A DNA stretch of 28,415 nt from CAZIHO01 sp964538875 (GCA_964538875.1 CAZIHO010000036.1:1-28415), one strand, 5' to 3'. Positions 1 through 7,800 are shown, counted from the stretch's first letter. Notes: generated by a model not told the origin, from the letters alone. Translations and numbers: made by a program.

Positions 1-74
1 CCCTTGAGTCGGATCATGACTCGATAACTGACGGTCTTGCCGTCGTCGGACTTGCGGGTCTGGATGGTGGCCAT
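1..74 (-). CDS. Tyrosine recombinase/integrase, N-terminal fragment cut by window edge
   Basis: The minus strand opens with ATG at 74 and reads 24 codons (MATIQTRKSDDGKTVSYRVM, then IRLKG) without a stop before the window ends. This start is typical of phage/island site-specific integrases, whose short N-terminal beta region carries lysine- and arginine-rich arm-binding residues; the catalytic domain would lie off the left edge. A GGAG lies about 10 bases upstream of the ATG, and a sigma-70-like promoter is at 214-242. The gene starts about 470 bases from the 3' end of tRNA-Thr and reads away from it, the usual layout of a tRNA-integrated element. Assignment rests on only 24 residues, so the family is likely and the subtype unknown. 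Confidence 0.7.
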   Translation of the reverse strand, partial: MATIQTRKSDDGKTVSYRVMIRLK

Positions 75-213
75 GTGTTCAAGGCTCCGGGGTGGGCCTG
101 AACGGGAGGCAGGGCTAAACTGAGGGTAGTCGTGCCGTGCCTCTTGACCAGGCCGGTTAGGGCTAGGGCCTCGGGGCGGGTGGTGCCGCTTCGGGGCCTA
201 TTCGTTCTTCAGG

Positions 214-242
214 ATAGTACAACAAACGACAAAAAACGCCAA
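214..242 (-). promoter_or_regulatory. Candidate sigma-70 promoter for the integrase
   Basis: On the minus strand a -35 TTGGCG (237-242) and a -10 TACTAT (214-219) are separated by exactly 17 bases. Transcription would start near 207, giving a leader of about 130 bases before the integrase ATG. Prediction from sequence only. Confidence 0.45.
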
Positions 243-305
243 CAGATGAATATCAATCAGATGACCCATGGCTATAACTTGATGATTGATGTAGCTATTA
301 TCGGG

Positions 306-326
306 TGTGCCATGGCGTATGGCACA
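306..326. repeat. Perfect inverted repeat, operator-like
   Basis: TGTGCCAT (306-313), a 5-base spacer, then ATGGCACA (319-326) form a perfect 8-bp dyad. It lies 64 bases upstream of the predicted integrase -35. It could be an operator or recombination-accessory site. Confidence 0.5.
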
Positions 327-505
327 TTGGCGGTACATTCTCAAAAAAATAGGGGCATGGTTCCCGTGTTTTAGGGGTCTATCCCCTTGATTTTCTACCC
401 CGTTCCGGGGTGCTTCAGCAGGACTGCCTAGGGGTTATTTAGTTGGCGTGAGTCGCCATTGTTGGCTGGTTCTTGTCTCTGAGTGTGCCGCCAGCGTACC
501 ACGCC

Positions 506-540
506 AATAAAAAAGGGCTAGGCTTTTGGCCTAACCCTTT
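506..540 (-). terminator. Rho-independent terminator after tRNA-Thr
   Basis: On the minus strand a 12-bp stem (529-540 with 512-523, one G-U pair) has a 5-base loop and is followed by a run of six U (509-514). It starts 8 bases after the CCA end of tRNA-Thr and would end that transcript. Confidence 0.85.
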
Positions 541-547
541 GATTTTA

Positions 548-623
548 TGGAGCCGATGCGGGGATTCGAACCCCGGACCTACTAATTACGAATCAGTTGC
601 TCTACCGACTGAGCTACATCGGC
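548..623 (-). tRNA. thrT-like: tRNA-Thr (anticodon CGU)
   Basis: The 76-base minus-strand sequence folds into a full cloverleaf. The acceptor stem GCCGATG/CATCGGC is perfect. The D stem is GCTC/GAGC, the anticodon stem ACTGA/TTAGT with loop TTCGTAA, and the T stem CGGGG/CCCCG with loop TTCGAAT; CCA is encoded. Anticodon CGU reads ACG, hence threonine. A terminator follows and an integrase gene begins beyond it, so its 3' end is a candidate attachment site. Confidence 0.96.
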
Positions 624-633
624 AATGGAAACC

Positions 634-639
634 AGTATA
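634..639 (-). promoter_or_regulatory. -10 box of the tRNA-Thr promoter
   Basis: TATACT on the minus strand lies 10 bases upstream of the mature tRNA 5' end. That places the transcription start within a few bases of the tRNA. No good -35 hexamer is seen at 16-18 bases. Confidence 0.5.
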
Positions 640-741
640 TCAGGCGCTTATTCCGTCGGTGGGCGCCCTGGGCGACAGGCGCGGAATTCTACGGAATGCG
701 GACAGCGGGGACAAGCTTGGCGGCCCGGCGGGTTGGGGCTG

Positions 742-1689
742 TCAGGTTGAGTCCCGGTCTTGGCGCAACTCCTTGGGCAGGGAAAAAACCACTTCTTCTT
801 GAATACCTTGGCTTTCCAGCACCTGGTCCGCGCCCCAGTCTTTGAGCCTGGCCACCACCCGTTCCACCAGCACTTCCGGGGCCGAGGCGCCGGCGGTGAC
901 GCCGATCCGGTCCACGCCATCGAGCCAGCCGGGCTGGATGTCCTCGGGTCCGTCGATGAGGTAGGCCTTGGCGCCGGTTTTTTCGGCGATTTCCCGCAGC
1001 CGGTTGGAGTTGGAGCTGTTGGGGGAGCCCACCACCAGTACCAGACCGCACTGGCGGGCCAGGTCCTTGGCGGCGTCCTGGCGGTTTTGGGTGGCGTAGC
1101 AGATGTCGCTGCGGCGCGGGCCGCTGATGGCGGGAAAGCGCTCCCGCAGGGCGGCGATGGTTTGGGCGGTATCGTCGATGGACAGGGTGGTTTGGGTGAC
1201 GAACGCCAGTTTGTCTGGGTTGGCCACCGCCAGCCCCGCCAGGTCGTCCTTAGTTTCCACTAGATGGATGCGGCCCATGTCGCCCCGGCATTGGCCCATG
1301 GTGCCTTCCACTTCCGGGTGGCCGGGGTGGCCGATGAGTACCACTTCGTCGCCCTGGTCACAGTGCCGGGCGACTTCGAGATGGACCTTGGTGACCAGGG
1401 GGCAGGTGGCGTCGAAGACCCGCAGGCCGCGCCGCGCTGCTTCCTGGCGCACCGCCTGGGAGACGCCGTGGGCGCTGAAGATGACGGTATTGCCATCCGG
1501 CACCTGGTCCAATTCATCTACGAATAGGGCGCCCCGTTGCCGCAGGCGCTCGACCACGAAGCGGTTGTGCACCACCTCATGGCGTACATAGATGGGGGGA
1601 CCGTACAGGTCCAACACCCGTTCGACGATCTCGATGGCGCGATCGACGCCGGCACAAAACCCCCGGGGGTTGGCGAGTAGGACGTTCAT
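742..1689 (-). CDS. ispH: 4-hydroxy-3-methylbut-2-enyl diphosphate reductase (IspH/LytB)
   Basis: This is the last enzyme of the MEP isoprenoid pathway. It is a cytoplasmic [4Fe-4S] enzyme that reduces HMBPP to IPP and DMAPP. The 315-residue length is standard. The three cluster cysteines are C12 (ANPRGFCAGV), C96 (DATCPLV) and C197 (ICYATQNRQ). The active-site residues known from E. coli (H41, H74, H124, E126, T167) fall at the same positions. The start matches the family N-terminus although no clear Shine-Dalgarno sequence precedes it. It lies 74 bases downstream of fkpB, the conserved gammaproteobacterial order, and here sits at the end of a riboswitch-led gene row. Confidence 0.98.
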   Translation of the reverse strand: MNVLLANPRGFCAGVDRAIEIVERVLDLYGPPIYVRHEVVHNRFVVERLRQRGALFVDELDQVPDGNTVIFSAHGVSQAVRQEAARRGLRVFDATCPLVTKVHLEVARHCDQGDEVVLIGHPGHPEVEGTMGQCRGDMGRIHLVETKDDLAGLAVANPDKLAFVTQTTLSIDDTAQTIAALRERFPAISGPRRSDICYATQNRQDAAKDLARQCGLVLVVGSPNSSNSNRLREIAEKTGAKAYLIDGPEDIQPGWLDGVDRIGVTAGASAPEVLVERVVARLKDWGADQVLESQGIQEEVVFSLPKELRQDRDST

Positions 1690-1763
1690 GGGGGCAGGAT
1701 ACTCAAGTCGGGGGACGAGGGCTAGACGCGCCGCAGGGATGGTCCGGCTCCTATGCGGGGGAT

Positions 1764-2225
1764 TTACTCGAAACCTGCCTCATCCATCAGTGGGGTTTCC
1801 ACTTCCAGGACCTGGACCCGCAGGACCAGTTCCGTGCTGGCGCCGGGGGGGTTGAGGTCCACCAGGACCCGGTCTGGTTCCAGAAGGAGCAGGGTGCCGG
1901 CCAATTCTTGGCCGTCTGGGGCGTTAAACCCCAAAATTTGCCCGGCTTCTAGTTGCAAATGAGCCGGGAATAGTTCGCGGGGCATCCACAGAATTCGCTC
2001 CGCCGAGCGGGGACCGAACGCCAGTTCGCCCGCCATGCGCAGGGTTTGGTCGTCGCCGGCGCTCAGGCCGTACAGGGCGAGTTCCAGGCCGGGAGCCAGG
2101 GTGCCGTCGCCCATGACGAACTCCAGGGGTTCCGCGTCCAGTTGGGATAGGAGTTCCGGCGCTTCGGCGGGACCCAGGGCGAGCCGCAGGCGCACCCGGC
2201 TGCCGGGATAAATGGAGTCGCTCAT
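1764..2225 (-). CDS. fkpB: FKBP-type peptidyl-prolyl isomerase, FkpB/SlpA family, with altered active-site motif
   Basis: The protein has 153 residues, close to E. coli FkpB (149). It shows the SlyD/SlpA layout: an N-terminal FKBP half-strand, a short flap-insert region (about 70-120) and a final strand. Members are cytoplasmic prolyl isomerases or ribosome-associated chaperones. The family's NHPLAG motif, which lines the isomerase pocket, reads NPPGAS here (residues 125-130), so isomerase activity may be reduced or lost. ATG at 2225 overlaps the TGA of the upstream adenosyltransferase gene as ATGA, so translation is probably coupled. ispH follows. The family call rests on fold pattern and the conserved neighbour. 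Confidence 0.85.
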   Translation of the reverse strand: MSDSIYPGSRVRLRLALGPAEAPELLSQLDAEPLEFVMGDGTLAPGLELALYGLSAGDDQTLRMAGELAFGPRSAERILWMPRELFPAHLQLEAGQILGFNAPDGQELAGTLLLLEPDRVLVDLNPPGASTELVLRVQVLEVETPLMDEAGFE

Positions 2226-2788
2226 AGGGCGGTCTCGGTGGGGAGGGGCCAGGTGACGTCGCGGCCACCGGCCCGGTGGTTAAAAGTGCGGGCGACCACG
2301 AACAGCAGGTCGGACAGCCGGTTGATCCAGCGCAGACTGCTGTCGTTCACCGGTTCGGCGTGGGCCAGTTGTACCAGGCTGCGCTCCAGTTGGCGACAAC
2401 TGGCGCGGGCCAGGTGGCCGTGGGCGGCGGCCAGGCTGCCGCCGGGGAGGATGAAGGCGTGCAGGGGCGGCAGATCCGCGTCCAGGCGATCAATCAAGGT
2501 CTCCACTTGTCCCACTTGCTCCGGCCCGATGCGGGGTTGCTCGGGCCGGGCCAGTTCCGCGCCCAGGTCCAGTAACTGGGCCTGGAGATTGCGGATCAGG
2601 TGCCCTAGGTCCGGTTGATCGCAGTGGGCGGCCACCACGCCCAACTGGCTGTTGAGCTGATCCAGGTCGCCCAGGGTCTGGATGCGGGGGGCGTCCTTGG
2701 GCAGACGCCGGCCGCCCCACAGGCCGGTGGAGCCGTTGTCGCCGGTGCGGGTATAGAGGGAACTGGGGGGCGGCGGGTCAGTTTGCAT
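2222..2788 (-). CDS. Cob(I)alamin adenosyltransferase, PduO/MMAB type
   Basis: This enzyme transfers the 5'-deoxyadenosyl group of ATP to cob(I)alamin, making coenzyme B12. Visible family marks are the N-terminal ATP-binding TRTGDNGSTGL (13-23), the helix segment FILPGGS followed by HLARASCRQLERS, and the C-terminal NRLSDLLFVVAR. The length, 188 residues, fits the monodomain family. Its ATG lies inside the 3' end of the btuB-like gene (11-base overlap) and its stop overlaps the start of fkpB. It is therefore tied to a B12 receptor and a cobalamin riboswitch, which supports a role in converting imported corrinoid. PduO and CobA types are unrelated; the motifs favour PduO. Confidence 0.95.
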   Translation of the reverse strand: MQTDPPPPSSLYTRTGDNGSTGLWGGRRLPKDAPRIQTLGDLDQLNSQLGVVAAHCDQPDLGHLIRNLQAQLLDLGAELARPEQPRIGPEQVGQVETLIDRLDADLPPLHAFILPGGSLAAAHGHLARASCRQLERSLVQLAHAEPVNDSSLRWINRLSDLLFVVARTFNHRAGGRDVTWPLPTETAL

Positions 2789-4727
2789 TGAAGCGGTAGT
2801 CTACCTGAAGCCAAAAGTTACGTTCTGGAGCCGGGAAGTAGGCGCCCTTGGCGGTGAAGTCCGTGTCCAGGCCCAGCGCCCCGGTCTCGCTGTAGGTTGC
2901 GTCCAATAGGTTATTGACTCGTGCGGTCAGGCGCCAGTCGCCGATGTCCTGGTGGAGCGCCAGATTGACCGCCGAATAGGCGTCCAGGCTCTGATGTTCA
3001 TTGGCGTAGTCTGCGCCCAGCCGCTGGGAGCCGACCCGGACGATCTCGCCGTGCAGGCCCAGACCGGCATTGAACTGGTAGTCCAGGGACAGGCGTCCCT
3101 GGTGTTCCGGCACCAGGGGAATGCGATTGCCAGCGAACGGGCCGTCGGTGACGATGCCGTCCGTGTAGGCGTAGCTGGCCCCCCAGCGCCAACCCCGGAC
3201 CGGGGAGCCGTCTAGTTCCAAAATAAGACCCCGGCGCCGGGTTTGGTCCAGGTTGATGTTGTAGTAGGTGGTGGAGTCGAAGCTGATTTCCTGCTCCAAG
3301 TCCAACTGATAGATCAAGCCCTTGGCGTGCCAGTGGTCGTGCTGATATTCCAAGCCGGTTTCGTAGGAGATGCCGGTTTGGTTTTGGATACCGGTGGGTT
3401 GGCCAAACACCACGTTGGTATGTTCTTCCACGGTGGCGAAGCGGTAGTTCTGGTCGGCGCGGCCGAACCAGCGCCAATGCTCGCCAAGGTTGGCGGTGAC
3501 CCCGGCGGAGCCGACCGTGACCTGGTCGTCCAGGTTGTCGTCGCTGGCATCCGTGTGGATGGCGTTGTCCACGCCGGCGTGGCGCAGGCCTAGGGTGCCG
3601 GTCCAGCCCTCCGCCAAGGGACCCTGTAACTGGCCGTAGAGGCCGTAAATTCCTTGATCCACGCCCTGGGGACCGAAGCTGGTGGTGAGCAGGTAGTCGG
3701 TTTGTTCCAGGTCGGCGCCCAGGGTCAGACGCCAGTCGCCCAGCCGGGCGGCGAGGCGCGGGTTGAAGCCCCAGAGGCGCCGGGTTTGGCTGGATTCGGT
3801 GCCGGGGAAGGCGCGAAAGCTGGTCTGGAAGTTCCGGTCGCTATCCCGGTAGTTGAGATCCCCCTCCAGGGTCCAGATGGGGGACAGTTCCTGGCGCAGC
3901 CCCAGCCGGCTCACCTGGGTGAGGGTGCGGCTGTAGTCGCCCCAGTAGGCTTGGGCCGCCTGGCGCCGGTCTGCCGCCAGTTCATCGGCGAATAGCGAGC
4001 CGGGCAACTGCCGTTCTTCCCGGGTCCCCTCCTGTTCGAAGAACAATCGCCCCCCCTGCCAGTCCTTGTCCACCCGCAGGGCGACCTGATCCAGGTCCGA
4101 GCGGCTGTTGTCCCGGTAGTTATCCGCGCCCCGTTGGCGCCCGGTCACCTGATAGCTGACGCCGTTATCGAGCCGGTCCGCCCAGACGCCCCGCAGCAAA
4201 TGCTCGCCGAAGCTGCCTCCGCCCACCTGGACCTGGGCCTCCCGGCCCTGGGGACGGCGGCTGATGAGGTTGACCATGCCGCCCACCGCCTGATTGCCGT
4301 ACAGGGTGCCGGCGCTGCCCTGCACGATTTCGATGCGCTCGATTTGGGCTAGGTCGATGCCAGATAGGTCCGGCGGCGCCAGGTCGCTGGAATTGTTGAG
4401 CCGCCGTCCGTCCAGTAACACCAGGGTGTTGGAGCCGGCGGTGGCACCGAAGCCCCGTAGATCCAGCACCGCGCCGCCGCCGTCCCCGAACGGGTCGCTG
4501 ACGTGGATGCCGCCCAGGGAGGACAGCAGTTCCGCCAAGGTGCGGGCGCCGCTCCGGTCGATTTCGTCCCGCTCGATGACGCGGATCGAGGCCGGTGTTT
4601 CCATGCTGAATGCCTCCACCCGGCTGGCGCTGATGAGGATGGGTGGCAGGGTGGCTTGGTCGGCCAGGGCGGGTAGCGGGGCGTGGCCCAGCAGCAATAG
4701 CCAGGGCCAGGAATGGGGGATACGCAT
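2778..4727 (-). CDS. btuB: TonB-dependent outer-membrane receptor, BtuB-like (vitamin B12 uptake)
   Basis: The 649-residue protein has a signal peptide (about 1-22), a TonB-box-like PILISAS (29-35) and a plug domain (about 40-160). The plug shows family motifs such as SIRVIERDEI, VLLDGRRLNN, IERIEIVQGSAGTLYGNQAVGG and NLISRRP, here as short stretches. A 22-strand-type beta barrel follows, ending with an aromatic-containing C-terminal strand (VDYRF). Such receptors import large nutrients with energy from TonB-ExbBD. Substrate is inferred from context: a cobalamin riboswitch lies directly upstream and a cobalamin adenosyltransferase gene overlaps its 3' end. No btuCDF genes are in the window. 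A siderophore or other corrinoid is possible but less likely. Confidence 0.92.
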   Translation of the reverse strand: MRIPHSWPWLLLLGHAPLPALADQATLPPILISASRVEAFSMETPASIRVIERDEIDRSGARTLAELLSSLGGIHVSDPFGDGGGAVLDLRGFGATAGSNTLVLLDGRRLNNSSDLAPPDLSGIDLAQIERIEIVQGSAGTLYGNQAVGGMVNLISRRPQGREAQVQVGGGSFGEHLLRGVWADRLDNGVSYQVTGRQRGADNYRDNSRSDLDQVALRVDKDWQGGRLFFEQEGTREERQLPGSLFADELAADRRQAAQAYWGDYSRTLTQVSRLGLRQELSPIWTLEGDLNYRDSDRNFQTSFRAFPGTESSQTRRLWGFNPRLAARLGDWRLTLGADLEQTDYLLTTSFGPQGVDQGIYGLYGQLQGPLAEGWTGTLGLRHAGVDNAIHTDASDDNLDDQVTVGSAGVTANLGEHWRWFGRADQNYRFATVEEHTNVVFGQPTGIQNQTGISYETGLEYQHDHWHAKGLIYQLDLEQEISFDSTTYYNINLDQTRRRGLILELDGSPVRGWRWGASYAYTDGIVTDGPFAGNRIPLVPEHQGRLSLDYQFNAGLGLHGEIVRVGSQRLGADYANEHQSLDAYSAVNLALHQDIGDWRLTARVNNLLDATYSETGALGLDTDFTAKGAYFPAPERNFWLQVDYRFNAN

Positions 4728-4746
4728 TTGAGGGTGCTTCCGATGG

Positions 4747-4770
4747 CTTGGGACTGATTAAATTCCCAAG
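4747..4770 (-). promoter_or_regulatory. Hairpin between cobalamin riboswitch and btuB start
   Basis: CTTGGGA (4764-4770 on the minus strand) pairs with TCCCAAG (4747-4753) across a 10-base loop, about 20 bases before the btuB ATG. No U run follows, so it is more like a translation-control platform than a terminator. The regulatory role is inference. Confidence 0.35.
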
Positions 4771-4849
4771 GCCGGAGCGCGGAAAGCGGGCGTCAGTGGT
4801 GCGGCGCCCGCCACCGGCATCGCCCACCGCGACGCCCTGGGGTCTGCGC

Positions 4850-5035
4850 CGGGGCCGGTCTCCGGACTTGCAAGCCAGGTATTACCTGGGCCGGCGCCTT
4901 CCCATGCCGGTTAAGGCACAGTGGCGATTCGCCGACCATTCAGCTTGCTTACCGTTGCGGGGGCAGTGCCGGACTCAAACCGGCTTCCCGTTTCACCCCG
5001 CCCGGATCCGAGATCCGGGGCGGGACACCTCGACG
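4850..5035 (-). promoter_or_regulatory. Cobalamin (B12) riboswitch
   Basis: The minus-strand leader carries the hallmarks of the adenosylcobalamin aptamer in order. These are an AGGTGTCCCGCC-type 5' hairpin (about 5000-5030), GAAACGGGAAGCCGG (from 4994), GAGTCCGGCACTGCCCCCGC followed by AACGGTAAGC, then GCCACTG, GGGAAGGC, and the B12 box AAGTCCGGAGACCGGCC ending near 4853. A good promoter starts just upstream and a btuB-like gene begins 123 bases downstream. Known members repress B12 uptake and synthesis genes when adenosylcobalamin is plentiful. Aptamer identity is clear; edges are approximate and the repression mechanism is not. Confidence 0.95.
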
Positions 5036-5043
5036 CGCGGGCT

Positions 5044-5072
5044 ACTCTACCGGCCCGGCCGGAGCCGGTCAA
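5044..5072 (-). promoter_or_regulatory. Sigma-70 promoter for the riboswitch-btuB operon
   Basis: On the minus strand TTGACC (5067-5072) and TAGAGT (5044-5049) are 17 bases apart. Transcription would start near 5037, immediately before the riboswitch 5' hairpin, so position supports the call. The remaining bases up to the rimO ATG at 5204 hold no other clear element. Confidence 0.7.
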
Positions 5073-5203
5073 GCCGGGGGAGTTCCGGATCCCACCCGCC
5101 AGGGCTACCATGGCGCCAGAACCAGCGCAGGGGGCGGCCCCTTGACCGCTGGGCCTGGGTATCAGAACAGCAGGGCGGATCAGCCCCTGGGGGAGTGTGA
5201 ATC

Positions 5204-6580
5204 ATGTCCGGCGACCAGCCCCGGGTGGGGTTTGTCAGTTTGGGTTGTCCGAAGAATTTGGTGGACTCGGAGCGCATCCTCACCCAATTGCGGGCCGAGG
5301 GTTACGCCATCGCGCCCCGTTTCGACGACGCAGATCTGGTGGTGGTCAACACCTGCGGCTTCATCGACGCTGCCGTGGCGGAATCCCTGGACGCCATCGG
5401 TGAAGCCTTGGCGGAAAATGGCCGGGTCATCGTCACCGGCTGTCTGGGGGTCCGGGCAGCGGACATCCGCGCCGCCCATCCGGCGGTGCTGGCGGTCACC
5501 GGGCCCCACGCCTATGAGGAAGTGATGACTGAGGTGCACCGGGTGTTGCCACCTCGGAGCCGTCCCGGTGGCGGGGCGGTGGCGCCGGGGGGCATCAAGC
5601 TCACGCCCCGCCACTACGCCTATGTCAAGATCGCCGAGGGCTGCAACCACCGCTGTAGCTTCTGCATCATTCCCCAGTTGCGGGGGCCCTTGGTGAGCCG
5701 GCCCCTGGGGGAGATTCTGGTCGAGGCGGGGCGTTTGGTGGAAGCGGGGGTGCGGGAGTTGCTGATCGTGTCCCAGGATACCGGCGCCTACGGCATGGAC
5801 ATCCAGCATCGCCCGGACTTCTGGGGCGGCAGGCCGATGCGTACCGGCCTGGTGGAACTGGCCAACGCCCTGGGCGAGTTGACCGCCTGGGTGCGGCTCC
5901 ACTACCTCTATCCGTATCCGCTGGTGGACGAATTATTGCCCCTGATGGCGGACGGGCGCTTGCTGCCCTACCTGGACCTTCCCCTGCAGCACGGCAGCCC
6001 CCGGGTGCTGCGGGCCATGCGCCGGCCCGCCGCCACCGAGCGGGTATTGGAACGCCTGGCCCGCTGGCGCGCCCAATGTCCGGACTTGACCCTGCGCAGC
6101 ACCTTCATCGTCGGCTTTCCCGGCGAGACGGAGGCGGAGTTCAACGAATTGCTGGCCTTCATCCGGGAGGCCAAACTGGACCGGGTGGGCTGTTTCCCCT
6201 ATTCGCCGGTATCCGGCGCACCCGCCAACGAGTTGCCGGACCCGGTCCCGGAAGCCCTCAAGCAGGAGCGGCTGGCCCGGTTTATGGAAACCCAGGCCGA
6301 CATCAGCCGCGCCCGCTTGGCGGAGCAGGTGGGCCGGCGCATGATCGTGCTGGTGGATGAGGTGACCGACCAGCAGGTGATCGCCCGGGGTCCGGGGGAC
6401 GCGCCCGACATCGATGGCACGGTGCGCATCCCAGGCGCCTGGGACCTGCAACCGGGTGATTTCGTGGAAGTCAAGATTGAACGGGCTGGGGAGCATGACC
6501 TCTGGGCGCGGCCTGCGTCCGTGGCGGGCCGGTCCAAGGGCGATAAGAAGGCTGCCAAGCCTAAGGGGAAAAAGCGGTGA
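5204..6580 (+). CDS. rimO: Ribosomal protein S12 methylthiotransferase RimO
   Basis: RimO is a radical-SAM enzyme that adds a methylthio group to an aspartate of ribosomal protein S12. The 458-residue protein has the three-part layout. The N-terminal UPF0004 domain carries its cluster cysteines C15 (SLGCPKNLVDSE), C51 (VNTCGF) and C80 (VTGCLG). The radical-SAM domain has CNHRCSFC (C147, C151, C154). A C-terminal TRAM region runs from about 380 to 440. SLGCPKNLVDSE favours RimO over MiaB. The tail is lysine-rich (GDKKAAKPKGKKR). The chosen ATG follows GGGGGAG at about 9 bases. Its stop overlaps the GTG start of nhaA. Confidence 0.98.
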   Translation: MSGDQPRVGFVSLGCPKNLVDSERILTQLRAEGYAIAPRFDDADLVVVNTCGFIDAAVAESLDAIGEALAENGRVIVTGCLGVRAADIRAAHPAVLAVTGPHAYEEVMTEVHRVLPPRSRPGGGAVAPGGIKLTPRHYAYVKIAEGCNHRCSFCIIPQLRGPLVSRPLGEILVEAGRLVEAGVRELLIVSQDTGAYGMDIQHRPDFWGGRPMRTGLVELANALGELTAWVRLHYLYPYPLVDELLPLMADGRLLPYLDLPLQHGSPRVLRAMRRPAATERVLERLARWRAQCPDLTLRSTFIVGFPGETEAEFNELLAFIREAKLDRVGCFPYSPVSGAPANELPDPVPEALKQERLARFMETQADISRARLAEQVGRRMIVLVDEVTDQQVIARGPGDAPDIDGTVRIPGAWDLQPGDFVEVKIERAGEHDLWARPASVAGRSKGDKKAAKPKGKKR

Positions 6581-7800
6581 ACCTTACGACTCGATCCGGT
6601 TCCACGGGGGGCTTCGGCACCTGGCTGGCGCACCTGCTCCACCAGGAATCCACTGCCGGCGTATTACTGATACTGGCCGCCTTGATGGCCATGTTGATGG
6701 CCAATTCTGGGCTGGCCGGGCTCTATCACCTGCTGCTGGATACGCCGGTGGAGGTGCGGGTTGGCGCCCTGCGCATCGCCAAGCCCCTGCTGTTGTGGAT
6801 CAATGACGGCCTCATGGCCCTGTTTTTCCTCACCGTGGGCCTGGAAATCAAGCGGGAAGTCTTGGAGGGCGAACTGTCCCACCTAGATCAGATCCTGTTG
6901 CCGGGGTTGGGCGCCATCGGCGGTATGGCGGTCCCGGCGCTGATCTATGCCGGCTTGAACTGGCACGATCCCCTGGCCATCAACGGCTGGGCAATTCCCG
7001 CTGCCACTGACATCGCTTTCGCCCTGGGCGTGCTGGCCTTGCTGGGTCCCCGGGTGCCCCTGTCGCTGCGGCTGTTTCTGATGGCGCTGGCGATTTTCGA
7101 CGACCTGGGCGCGGTCATCATCATCGCCCTGTTCTACACCAGCGATTTGTCCGCGCTGGCTTTGATGGTGGCTAGCGGCGCGGTGCTGGCGTTGCTGATC
7201 CTCAATCTGGCCGGCGTGACCCGGCTGGCGCCCTATGTGCTGGTGGGGCTGGTGCTCTGGGTGTCGGTGCTCAAGTCCGGCGTACACGCCACCCTGGCCG
7301 GCGTGGTGCTGGGCCTGTTGATCCCCCTGCGGGCGCCGGGCGGTCCGGAGCGGTCGCCCCTGCGCCAAGTAGAGGAGGGACTGCATCCCTGGGTGGCGTT
7401 CGGGGTGCTGCCCCTGTTCGCATTCGCCAACGCCGGCGTGTCCCTGGAAGGTGTCACCCTCGCCACGCTAGCGCAGCCGGTGCCCCTGGGCATTGCCGCT
7501 GGGCTGTTCCTGGGCAAGCAACTGGGTATTTTCCTGATCTGCGGGTCCCTGATTCGCCTGGGATGGGCGCGTATGCCGGCCGGCGCTGGCTGGTGGGGCC
7601 TATACGGGGTGGCGGTGTTGTGCGGGGTGGGCTTCACCATGAGCCTGTTCATCACCTCCCTCGCGTTCGAGATCAGCGGAGCCAGTAGTCCCATTGTCGG
7701 CGACCGTCTGGGGATTCTGGTGGGTTCCGGCCTGTCGGCCCTGGTGGGCTACGGGATCCTGCGTCTGTTTTCGCCGGGCCGGTCTGGAACCTCCCCCTGA
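6577..7800 (+). CDS. nhaA: Na+/H+ antiporter NhaA
   Basis: NhaA is an inner-membrane antiporter that exchanges Na+ or Li+ for H+, serving sodium and pH balance. The 407-residue protein is hydrophobic throughout, with about 12 membrane segments. Key motifs are present: TDIAFALGVL with D145 (E. coli D133) and IFDDLGA with D175-D176 (E. coli D163-D164, the ion-binding pair), and FLGKQLG for the conserved lysine. The start is GTG at 6577, overlapping the rimO stop (GTGA) with AGGGG about 8 bases before it, so it is translationally coupled to rimO. Its stop overlaps the next ATG by one base. Confidence 0.97.
   Translation: MNLTTRSGSTGGFGTWLAHLLHQESTAGVLLILAALMAMLMANSGLAGLYHLLLDTPVEVRVGALRIAKPLLLWINDGLMALFFLTVGLEIKREVLEGELSHLDQILLPGLGAIGGMAVPALIYAGLNWHDPLAINGWAIPAATDIAFALGVLALLGPRVPLSLRLFLMALAIFDDLGAVIIIALFYTSDLSALALMVASGAVLALLILNLAGVTRLAPYVLVGLVLWVSVLKSGVHATLAGVVLGLLIPLRAPGGPERSPLRQVEEGLHPWVAFGVLPLFAFANAGVSLEGVTLATLAQPVPLGIAAGLFLGKQLGIFLICGSLIRLGWARMPAGAGWWGLYGVAVLCGVGFTMSLFITSLAFEISGASSPIVGDRLGILVGSGLSALVGYGILRLFSPGRSGTSP

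Larger units (their letters stand above)
75..505. other. Intergenic region between integrase start and tRNA-Thr terminator
   Basis: No convincing gene is present. The stretch is AT-richer than the rest of the window, mainly between 190 and 400. It holds a candidate integrase promoter (214-242), a perfect 8-bp inverted repeat (306-326) and small GC hairpins (373-387 and 397-411). If the element inserted in the tRNA-Thr 3' end, this is its attL-proximal arm, where integrase arm sites and an excisionase operator would be expected. That role is inference. Confidence 0.5.

Noticed and set aside
132..374. Plus-strand open frame of 80 codons near the integrase
   Set aside because: No ribosome site, mixed composition with a GC-rich then AT-rich half, and it overlaps the predicted integrase promoter and dyad. 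Treated as chance.
548..623. Second copy of the tRNA-Thr 3' end as an attachment repeat
   Set aside because: None found inside the window. An attR would have to lie beyond the left edge.
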